Below are positions 54,754 through 64,000 of a stretch of DNA of 64,000 bases, piece after piece (positions within the stretch are counted from its first letter, which is position 1; each line of letters starts with the position of its first letter). The stretch comes from Bolinopsis microptera. Lineage: Eukaryota; Ctenophora; Tentaculata; Lobata; Bolinopsidae. The notes below the pieces were generated by a model, which saw only the letters and a list, made by a program, of their open reading frames with translations, searched no databases and was not told the origin of the DNA. The translations under genes were made by a program, and so were the position numbers. The DNA lies in contig NC_087077.1 of assembly GCF_026151205.1 (NCBI RefSeq), positions 3,286,001 through 3,350,000 on the forward strand, read 5' to 3'.

Positions 54754-56732
54754 TCTATTATGGTCATGGTTTTACTTTGGGATAGCTTTTATCTTATTTT
54801 GAAAATTGTATTTTCGTATTAGTATCCTATCTTTTTTATGTAAAGTATTCTTTTAAAAGATTTGTCTTGATTGATGTCACTATGAAAACCGTCATGATCC
54901 GACAAATTTAGTCCATGTCACAGAAATATTGTTTTTATATTAAAGTTTATGATCGTGCTGCAGACGTTTCTGTTCCGAATTTGAACGTGATAATCTCTAA
55001 AACTTAAATTTATTTTGTAACTCTTGTATAGTGAGAAGTAGCCAAGATAACAGGTGAAGGCTGAAGAATCTTTTTTTAGATTATCGGATCATGTCGGTTT
55101 TTTTGGTGTTGAAAACTTTGTCACAAACAGTGTTCAATAGTTGAATGTTCGTTACGTTTATTGTATTAAATATAATGGTGTGCTAGCTTAAAGCTTTAAG
55201 GGATCTAGTATTCCAAATTGAGAGATTTATTGCTATTTTGCTCATGTCTTTTGGTCAATTACACCAATGCAAATGATTCAAGAAAAGATACAGCAGGTAA
55301 AAAGGTACTTGCAAGGATAAGTTACTGAAAAAGGTCGTCTATGACAATATGACATGCTTACTTGCACTTGTCACTCCCAACAGAGCCACCAGTTTGCAAA
55401 CTATCATAGACGAATAAACGATTATGTAAGCTTAAAGAGGTGAGGTTTTTATCAAAGCCAGATGTTATTAAATATAATTGCACTGTGCTCTTTTAAACAC
55501 TTTTAAACGGTTTTACGTACTGTTTAACAATTTCTCTGAAAAAGAATAATCTTACCGTGATTAAATTCTTACTGTACTATGTCTAGTGTTACCCACAGTA
55601 TGGGTCTGGATTACTGCAATGTGGACTAGTTTAGATTCAAGTCTAGAACAAGTACTTAGAAGTACTTTACATTGCATTAAACCTCGCCCATCCTGTTTAT
55701 CTTGTATTAACGTATCCTTCTAGATTTGTTAAATATTTTGTAGGAGAGTCTTAACTATAAAGCGTATGACAATCAGCCATGTTAAAAATCGTGCGAGCTT
55801 TGAGAACAGTCAGTATTTAAAAGTTGTATTAGTGAATATTGATATTATGACATTTACGTACTTGTTTTTCAGTTTGATAGCTCTGTAAAGTTTTAAATCA
55901 AGCGAAATGGTACTACCATTCTATAGTTGTTATGATTCAAGATTATATTGTGGTATCAGCATCGATTAGATGCTGGTAAATGCTCCAAAGATTTGGCCCA
56001 AGAAATATTTGGGTAACATTTTGTATGCATGATATTTTAAGACCTTCTTAATGATTAGTCTTACGTACTGTTTAACTCTCTTTTCAAAGTGAATACAGTG
56101 CATTTTATAATAAAAAGGTTCAAGCTTGAAATTCAAGTTTCTTTAATTTTTATCTGACACCGTGAATAACTTCTGATTTTATCTTTTTATGTTACGAATA
56201 AGTACAGCTTTTAATTTTTTCTGTTTATGTGTCTTTAAGTCTGGTTTTTAAAATATTTTCCCAAAATGTGGTAACCGTGGTACATTTTTATAAAATGGTA
56301 ACACGTAATGTTTTATACTCTCTTTTCAGAGTTTTAGCAGTGGAAATTTTCAAGTCATCACAATATTAATGATGCTCATTTTGTCACAATACAATGTATT
56401 AATTTTTAAAATAACTCCACTTTTATTTCTCTTTCTAATCCAAGATAAAGTTTCTTACTGTTTTCATTTGTATTGTCTATTCTTGACGATAAATGAACTC
56501 GATTTCTGGGATAAAATTAAAGTATACCGAAATCAATACCTTGAAATTTTAAGATTGAAGTCAAAACAGCCAAATTAAGAAAGCCTTGTTTCATCGAATA
56601 AAAAAGAATAAATCGTTTTCCTTACAAATTTTGTGTTGATTTATGTATAGATATGTGACGGGCTACACGCGCTAAGGGAGTAAACTCCGTGACTCCTCTT
56701 CTGAGAAGAAAGCTACCGTAACACAGCAGACA
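54754..56732. other. Intergenic, AT-rich, nothing recognised
   Basis: Short frames only (for example 56369-56578). It contains the presumed 3' region of the preceding gene (AATAAA-like sites near 56600) and the promoter side of BTAF1. No clear TATA box or repeat is assigned. Confidence 0.5.
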
Positions 56733-59700
56733 ATGTCTTCAAGGTTAGTATTTAATTACTAGTATATTACTAATATATAATTAGTAATATATAATCGTGT
56801 ATAGTAATCGTGTGTACTGTGCTACTATTTTAAATGACACCTACGATAAGTCAAATATGTTACATATTGTACATGTTAAATATGTTAAATATGTTAAATA
56901 TGTTAAATATGTTAGATATGTTAAATATGTTACATACACTATGTAAGATATGTTAAATATGTTACATATTGTACATGTTAAATATGTTAAATATGTTACA
57001 TACACTATGTAAGATATGTTAAATATGTTAAATAACTGCAGGTTAGACAGACTGCTAGTACTGCTTGACACAGGATCCACTGCTGTAGTAAGGTCAGCAG
57101 CAGCTAAACAGCTGGGAGACATCCAACAATCCCACCCTCGTGAGCTGCAGAACCTTCTCCAGCGGGTAATTACTAATTGGTTAATTGATTGTTAATTACA
57201 GTAGAACCTCTGTTATATAATACAGGGCCCCAATTCCAAGTATCTGAAGTCCCTCAAATAACCTGTCAAGCGTCTCAGCTAGGAAGTCTTAGGCAGAACG
57301 TTTTAAAACAGGAAGTGTTAATTGTTTGCAAATCCCGTGCATTTATATTATTATTATATTATATAGGGATTATAGCACATATTATGAAGCAACAAAATAC
57401 TATTAGAGTTACAATTAGCGTTACTTTCTCACCTGTTAATCGGTCACTATATTTAAATTGTTCAGTGAATGGGCATATCTGCGTATGATTGATAGATAAT
57501 TCGTATTTTAACTGAGCAAGAAACTAGCCAATAGCAATAATAATAAAATTAAAATCAGTTCGTATGTACATCGTTTTTCTTCAAAGGAAAACAGTCTCAC
57601 ACAGTTTGATCCAGTATTATCGAACCTCCAGAGAATAAACACCTGTTGACCTGTTTGCAATATATAAGCTAATCTTAAAATAAGAAATGATATTTGTTAC
57701 AGTAAATTACTCCAGGTTTATGTGTATCTGAAGTCTAAGACGTGGGAGAGTAGAGTTGCTGCTGGGGAGGCTATCACAGCTATTGTTCAGCATGTTCCTC
57801 TGTGGGGCAACTGTAAAGGTAAGGCTATCACTGCTTTTACTAAATTGTTTTATTATTAAATACATTTATATAATTACATATCATTACTAAATACATGTAA
57901 GTACATTATCTATGCTTTACAGTCTACTCAGTACTATACATACAATCGCAATCCATACATATGTCATATACCACCAGTCTATAATACACACTGTAATCAT
58001 TACATTCAAGTTATATAATATTTACTGATACATAACACATGTGGCACTTTGTAGAATGACTAATGAATTTAGTTATTGAACTTCTATACTGGTTAGTAAT
58101 TACTAAAGTATTGGCACGATAAATGTCTAATAATTACTGAATAATTGGAACATGTGCTCTCTAGCAATCACTAAATTTTTAGAAAGTTAAAATAAGTAAT
58201 TCTAATTCTAAGTACCTAGGGGTCGTTCAAATATTACGCAAGCCACTTTACACACAGTTAATAGCTATTGTGTAGAAATCCCATTAGCGCTTTTCAGAAC
58301 CCTACCCTTAGGCTGAATTACGTAATATTGGTCCCTGTAGTATAATGTAAAAACTAAGTTATTTATACTGTTTAAAAGCGACTAGTATTACGTTACATTC
58401 TAACTAATAAACTTCCTTTACAGCATCACCTATAGTTTCTTATATAACTATAATAACTAACTCAAATAATCAAATATTTACTGATAAATTGCTGTATTAA
58501 ATTTGACTAAATTTACCTTAGTCGGTAATATTATGGGGGTCAAATTTGGTTCTTTTCGGGCCAAACAACCATAATATTATAGGAGTCCATATTTTTAACA
58601 CCCATAATTCCACCCCCCCATAATATTACCGACTAAGGTATTCAGATCTATTTATTTACACCCAATATCTCCAGTGGAAGAGGAACAGTGTGGATACCTA
58701 ACATTCCAAACCTTCTCACTGGAAGATGTCATGAGGCATGGTACCCCACTACTGGCTAGTGTCGGAACCGAGTTCGATTCTCATTTAGCGGTTAGTTCCT
58801 GTTTGTGTGTTTAGGTGTTTTTCGTGTGTCAATTTGATGGTTTAGTTTCATATGGCTTGACTAATCGTCAAGCTGTTTCCTTTCTGTCTTGAAAAAGTAT
58901 AAACTTCTTGAATTACAATGAGCGAAATCAGTAAAATAATTTAATCTCACCCACCGTTCCAGGACCAACCAGGACAGAAACAGCGGCTATCTAAAGAGCT
59001 GGGCTTAACAGTGGGTAATGTTCAGCTATCAGATGATCTGTTTAATGACGAGGATCTGGTTCAAGCTCCTCCTCCTCCTCCTGCTAACATCAAACCTGAG
59101 GACCTCAAGAGGGTCAGTGCTATTTGCTTATTTGTTAACAGCTTGTTTATCTGTTGTTTGTTGAACTCTTGACTTTAACCGTATGGTCAATAAGCCTAAT
59201 ATCATGGCTGAATAAGCACTAAGCAGTCCTTTATTCTTCAGAGTATAAATAGTTTACTGAACGGTGACGAGACCTTATCGGCAAGGGAAAGAAATAAAGC
59301 TAAACGTAAAGCTAAACAGTTATCTCGTCAAAACAGCCTCAGTGGACCAAGGTTTGCTCATTTTATTTGACACCAAATATTTCCTTTAAGAGTAATCAAA
59401 TAATTTTAAGAATTACAGATACTTACAAGTGTTCAAGTAATTATATATATGGTCTAGAACCTTATCATTTAAATTTAAATCGAAAGATAACTAATAACAT
59501 TATAACATAGTAATTACTTATTGAACTCTCAGGGAAGGTTTAAAACGTCAGAAGACAGCAGAGTGCCCTGGTTCCCCAACAGATGGCTCCCTGGAATGGA
59601 GCAGCCCGGACTCTACTGAATGGCCCCTGGTTACTCTTGTTCAGTATTTGTTAGACGATGTTCTCAGTACGGAGTGGGAACTCAGACACGGAGCTGCTAT

Positions 59701-62700
59701 CGGGCTCAGGTCAGTAGGGGGGGGCCTGGGGGTGAAGTGGGGCTGGGGTGGGGGGCTCAGGTCAGTAGGGGGTTGGGCTGGGGGGGGGGGACCAACACCT
59801 GATTATTTCCCTAGACATGCATTTTTCATCAGAAAACAACTTCCTTAATAGTCTAACTTATTTGTTGAGCAGTTCCACCTCATAAGATTTAACTAAATTT
59901 GGAATTATCAACGGCTGAATCAATCGAGAAATTACACAGAAGTGTAACTGTAATTCTGGTGTCTGGACTCAAGGGCATGAAACTCTAAAGAATAAGGAGC
60001 AGCTTTTCTGATGTAACTGAACTTGAAGGATATAAAATAATATTTACTTCAAAACTTGACCATATTTTGCTCAAGGGGTTACTACTTAATGCCAGATTAA
60101 CAGTACAATGTGTTTAATAAAGTGCTCAAATTCCCAAGTACTTGAAACATGTATAAGATTGGAAATAAGATGTTTAACAGAAAGTTCTAGAAGTTTCCAA
60201 GTAATCAGAACATGTTAACGTTTCAGGTCGATAGTGAGGAAGCACAGATACACTAAACACTGGCTAGTAGATGTGGCACTCAGACTGGTTACTGTTCTTG
60301 CTCTGGATAGGTTCGGGGACTACGTCTCTCACGAGGTAAGTACTCATCTCGCTTATCTTATCTCAACTCGCTTATCAACGAATGCAAAATTATGATGGTA
60401 ACGCGAATGTACCCAACTGGTGGTAGAGAAAACTGACCGTCCGTGGAGCTTTGTTGCTATCCTCTAGATTTAACAGTTTAAGGGATCTCAATCCGATTAA
60501 TTATAGTTAACATTATGAAATTAATATTACAAATAACATTATAATAACCCTACAGGTAGTAGCACCAGTGCGAGAAACAACAGCCCAAGTGTTAGGTATA
60601 ATATCCTCCCACCTCCCTATAGAGGACATGTTGCTGCTACAAGGACTCTTCCTACAACTGCTGGGGAGTGGGGAGTGGCAGGCTCGACATGGTGGGCTAC
60701 TAGCTATAAAGTACCTGCTAGCTGCTAGACAGGTTAGTGGGGAGTGGCAGGCTCGACATGGTGGGCTACTAGCTATAAAGTATCTTCTGGCTGCTAGACA
60801 GGTTAGTGGGGAGTGGCAGGCTCGACATGGTGGGCTACTTGCTATAAAGTACCTGCTGGCTGCTAGACAGGTTAGTGGGGAGTGGCAGGCTCGACATGGT
60901 GGGCTACTAGCTATAAAGTACCTGCTGGCTGCTAGACAGGTTAGTGGGGAGTGGCAGGCTCGACATGGTGGGCTACTAGCTATAAAGTACCTGCTGGCTG
61001 CTAGACAGGTTAGTGGGGAGTGGCAGGCTCGACATGGTGGGCTACTTGCTATAAAGTACCTGCTGGCTGCTAGACAGGTTAGTGGGGAGTGGCAGGCTCG
61101 ACATGGTGGGCTACTAGCTATAAAGTACCTGCTGGCTGCTAGACAGGTTAGTGGGGAGTGGCAGGCTCGACATGGTGGGCTACTTGCTATAAAGTACCTG
61201 CTGGCTGCTAGACAGGTTAGTGGGGAGTGGCAGGCTCGACATGGTGGGCTACTAGCTATAAAGTACCTGCTGGCTGCTAGACAGGTTAGTGGGGAGTGGC
61301 AGGCTCGACATGGTGGGCTACTAGCTATAAAGTACCTGCTGGCTGCAAGACAGGTTAGTGGGGAGTGGCAGGCTCGACATGGTGGGCTACTTGCTATAAA
61401 GTACCTGTTGGCTGCTAGACAGGTTAGTGGGGAGTGGCAGGCTCGACATGGTGGGCTACTTGCTATAAAGTACCTGCTGGCTGCTAGACAGGTTAGTGGG
61501 GAGTGGCAGGCTCGACATGGTGGGCTACTTGCTATAAAGTACCTGTTGGCTGCTAGACAGGTTAGTGGGGAGTGGCAGGCTCGACATGGTGGGCTACTTG
61601 CTATAAAGTACCTGCTGGCTGCTAGACAGGTTAGTGGGGAGTGGCAGGCTCGACATGGTGGGCTACTTGCTATAAAGTACCTGCTGGCTGCTAGACAGGT
61701 TAGTGGGGAGTGGCAGGCTCGACATGGTGGGCTACTTGCTATAAAGTACCTGTTGGCTGCTAGACAGGTTAGTGGGGAGTGGCAGGCTCGACATGGTGGG
61801 CTACTTGCTATAAAGTACCTGCTGGCTGCTAGACAGGTTAGTGGGGAGTGGCAGGCTCGACATGGTGGGCTACTTGCTATAAAGTACCTGCTGGCTGCTA
61901 GACAGGTTAGTGGGGAGTGGCAGGCTCGACATGGTGGGCTACTTGCTATAAAGTACCTGTTGGCTGCTAGACAGGTTAGTGGGGAGTGGCAGGCTCGACA
62001 TGGTGGGCTACTAGCTATAAAGTACCTGTTGGCTGCTAGACAGGTTAGTGGGGAGTGGCAGGCTCGACATGGTGGGCTACTAGCTATAAAGTACCTGTTG
62101 GCTGCTAGACAGGTTAGTGGGGAGTGGCAGGCTCGACATGGTGGGCTACTTGCTATAAAGTACCTGCTGGCTGCTAGACAGGTTAGTGGGGAGTGGCAGG
62201 CTCGACATGGTGGGCTACTTGCTATAAAGTACCTGCTGGCTGCTAGACAGGTTAGTGGGGAGTGGCAGGCTCGACATGGTGGGCTACTTGCTATAAAGTA
62301 CCTGTTGGCTGCTAGACAGGTTAGTGGGGAGTGGCAGGCTCGACATGGTGGGCTACTAGCTATAAAGTACCTGCTGGCTGCTAGACAGGTTAGTGGGGAG
62401 TGGCAGGCTCGACATGGTGGGCTACTAGCTATAAAGTATCTTCTGGCTGCTAGACAGGTTAGTGGGGAGTGGCAGGCTCGACATGGTGGGCTACTAGCTA
62501 TAAAGTACCTGCTGGCTGCTAGACAGGTTAGTGGGGAGTGGCAGGCTCGACATGGTGGGCTACTAGCTATAAAGTACCTGCTGGCTGCTAGACAGGTTAG
62601 TGGGGAGTGGCAGGCTCGACATGGTGGGCTACTAGCTATAAAGTACCTGCTGGCTGCTAGACAGGTTAGTGGGGAGTGGCAGGCTCGACATGGTGGGCTA

Positions 62701-63423
62701 CTAGCTATAAAGTACCTGCTGGCTGCTAGACAGGTTAGTGGGGAGTGGCAGGCTCGACATGGTGGGCTACTTGCTATAAAGTACCTGCTGGCTGCTAGAC
62801 AGGTTAGTGGGGAGTGGCAGGCTCGACATGGTGGGCTACTTGCTATAAAGTACCTGCTGGCTGCTAGACAGGTTAGTGGGGAGTGGCAGGCTCGACATGG
62901 TGGGCTACTAGCTATAAAGTATCTTCTGGCTGCTAGACAGGTTAGTGGGGAGTGGCAGGCTCGACATGGTGGGCTACTTGCTATAAAGTACCTGCTGGCT
63001 GCTAGACAGGTTAGTGGGGAGTGGCAGGCTCGACATGGTGGGCTACTAGCTATAAAGTACCTGCTGGCTGCTAGACAGGTTAGTGGGGAGTGGCAGGCTC
63101 GACATGGTGGGCTACTAGCTATAAAGTACCTGCTGGCTGCTAGACAGGTTAGTGGGGAGTGGCAGGCTCGACATGGTGGGCTACTAGCTATAAAGTACCT
63201 GCTGGCTGCTAGACAGGTTAGTGGGGAGTGGCAGGCTCGACATGGTGGGCTACTAGCTATAAAGTACCTGCTGGCTGCTAGACAGGTTAGTGGGGAGTGG
63301 CAGGCTCGACATGGTGGGCTACTTGCTATAAAGTACCTGCTGGCTGCTAGACAGGTTAGTGGGGAGTGGCAGGCTCGACATGGTGGGCTACTAGCTATAA
63401 AGTACCTGCTGGCTGCTAGACAG
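56733..63423 (+). CDS. BTAF1: BTAF1/Mot1 (TBP-associated factor 172), 5' exons with repeat-expanded exon 9
   Basis: Exons, with all phases consistent: 56733-56743, 57042-57165, 57716-57818, 58675-58790, 58963-59112, 59242-59351, 59533-59709, 60227-60335, and 60556 to either 60732 or 63423. The predicted N terminus ([17 protein letters not shown]) and following blocks ([37 protein letters not shown]) match animal BTAF1. BTAF1 is a Swi2/Snf2 ATPase whose N-terminal HEAT repeats grip TBP and remove it from DNA. Only the HEAT part is in the window; the ATPase lies downstream. Exon 9 ends at [10 protein letters not shown], then L-L-A-A-R-Q, like the vertebrate protein, after which the sequence repeats this block 39 more times in frame. 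Confidence 0.88.
56866..57035. repeat. TTAAATATG microsatellite in BTAF1 intron 1
   Basis: About 15 copies of a 9 bp unit (TATGTTAAA) with interspersed TACATACACTATGTAAGA blocks (seen twice), ending just before the exon 2 acceptor at 57040-57041. It produces a false minus-strand frame. Confidence 0.85.
57193..57260. mobile_element. Possible pogo/Tigger-like terminal fragment in BTAF1 intron 2
   Basis: TTACAGTAGAACCTCTGTTATATAA-like sequence (starting CAGTAGAACCTC) resembles a pogo-type terminal repeat, preceded by TA. The other end is not convincingly found. Confidence 0.3.
58216..58338. mobile_element. Possible MITE in BTAF1 intron 3 (imperfect TIRs)
   Basis: AGGGGTCGTTCAAATATTACG at the left faces CGTAATATTGGTCCCT at the right; the arms pair imperfectly (AGGG, then CAAATATTACG versus CCAATATTACG). 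The length is about 120 bp. No clear target duplication. Confidence 0.5.
58516..58638. mobile_element. 123 bp MITE with TA duplication (Tc1/mariner type) in BTAF1 intron 3
   Basis: Near-perfect inverted ends CCTTAGTCGGTAATATTATG and its complement, each about 24 bp including a G/C run, with TA directly outside both ends (58514-58515 and 58639-58640). The right end is 36 bp before the exon 4 start at 58675, so the insertion lies close to the branch-point region. Confidence 0.85.
59704..59790. repeat. G-rich duplicated splice-donor segment after BTAF1 exon 7
   Basis: GGGCTCAG|GTCAGTAGGGG at the exon 7 end (donor at 59710) is repeated about 52 bp downstream (GGGCTCAGGTCAGTAGGGG around 59754-59772). 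The spacer and the following sequence contain several G-runs of 4-10 bases, a strong G-quadruplex candidate on the sense strand. Confidence 0.75.
60733..63423 (+). repeat. 69 bp tandem array, 39 complete units, in BTAF1
   Basis: Exactly 39 units of 69 bp (2691 bp, no indel) follow the original copy at 60664-60732. Each unit starts GTTAGTGGGGAGTGG, contains GGCAGGCTCGACATGGTGGG and ends GCTGCTAGACAG. Each is 23 codons of identical peptide ([10 protein letters not shown], then [13 protein letters not shown]). The variants I saw (CTA/CTT, CTG/TTG, TACCTG/TATCTT, GCT/GCA) are all synonymous. The unit joins the exon end to the first bases of the intron donor (CAG|GTTAGT), so every unit repeats a potential 5' splice site. 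Confidence 0.92.
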
Positions 63424-64000
63424 GTTAGGCGCTGTTTTTCAGGGTTTTTTTAGGATTCTTATATACCATTAGATTTAATTGTGCGAATATATTACCTTCC
63501 ATATATAATATATAATATGACTTAATATATGTATTATTATACCAATAGAAACGACCGGTTGTATTGAGTCAGATAAATGTTTCAATCGTGCAAAACCATG
63601 ATATCATCAGTGACAACATATTACTATATGTATCATGTATGCTGATAAATTTCTAGCACTCAGTTAATTATGTACATAATTGGTTCATCAAGAGATCAAG
63701 GTCAAACACTCCTCTTTCAACACTAGTCTTTCAATCAACTCTCTTTCAAACACTCCGCTTTCAATCACTCCTCTTTCAAACACCTCTTTCAAACACTCAA
63801 ATTAAATGACTGTGTGTTACTTTATCATTGTGTTCCAAAAGAAGAGACTTCAACCCCTTATCTTATGACATTTGGGGCTATTAAAGAAAATAAACTTGCT
63901 AAATGAAAGAATGCCAGACACCACCTGCCCTGTTGTTATGATAACATTTGGCACAGGCTATATTGTTTCCTTAACCACAGTGCTTACTCATATCACAGAT
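63424..64000. other. BTAF1 intron following the array
   Basis: Starts GTTAGGCGCTG after the last CAG, a plausible donor. It includes a CTCCTCTTTCAAACA-type short repeat at 63705-63800. No further exon is seen before the window ends. Confidence 0.6.

Noticed and set aside
56841-57122. 93-codon minus-strand frame rich in Tyr/Leu/Thr
   Set aside because: Generated by the TTAAATATG microsatellite and the antisense of BTAF1 exon 2.
57189-57488. 99-codon plus-strand frame
   Set aside because: Intronic in BTAF1, no domain or codon signal; overlaps a possible pogo-like repeat end.
60733-63423. CRISPR or bacterial repeat-protein interpretation of the 69 bp array
   Set aside because: No spacers; the array is in frame with exon 9 of a eukaryotic BTAF1 gene and carries its splice donor.

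Overview
The window is animal (metazoan) nuclear DNA: AT-rich, with spliced genes (GT..AG introns with coding phases that match across exons), a class A GPCR exon, a BTAF1/Mot1 gene, and many eukaryotic transposons (CR1/L2/jockey-like LINEs, an LTR element, hAT- and Tc1-like MITEs, a Merlin remnant, a large TIR transposon). Nothing prokaryotic or viral is apparent. The transposon mix suggests an early-branching or other invertebrate animal such as a cnidarian or sponge, but the sequence does not settle the species.

Layout. 0.7-18.8 kb: a segmental duplication carrying two copies of an unrecognised two-exon helical protein gene (2534-4332, frameshifted near its C terminus; 16568-18798, longer). 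The upstream part of copy 2 is split by a roughly 9 kb LINE (6183-15157) and a 994 bp non-autonomous hAT element with an 8 bp target duplication (15189-16182). A lone GPCR TM6-TM7 exon lies between. 18.8-22.4 kb: decayed gene and LINE fragments. 22.67-31.44 kb: a long, essentially non-coding LTR retroelement (about 1.1 kb LTRs, PBS, minisatellite-filled interior) that has inverted copies of itself inside one LTR, yet as a whole is bounded by a 4 bp target duplication inside an old LINE. 31.8-33.4 kb: exons of a possible coiled-coil gene. 33.4-37.4 kb: minisatellites, tandem duplications, a Merlin transposase remnant and GC-rich dispersed repeats.

38.4-54.8 kb: two paralogous spliced genes of an unrecognised family (38429-40168 and 53362-54753), with a transposon nest between them. 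The nest holds a decayed transposase-like region, a LINE whose RT is split in two, and, inside that LINE, a 6.95 kb transposon with about 410 bp terminal inverted repeats. This transposon carries an apparently intact spliced gene for a protein of about 1,660 residues with zinc-finger-like modules, a FEN1/XPG (PIN-like) nuclease-like region and a C-terminal CXC domain. It is the best candidate here for a little-described mobile system.

56.7-64.0 kb: the 5' part of BTAF1 (nine exons seen, phases consistent throughout). The last exon runs into 39 further 69 bp units, with no indels and only synonymous differences. Each unit repeats the exon end plus the splice-donor sequence, so the array is either a 900-residue in-frame expansion of the HEAT region or an array of duplicated splice donors.
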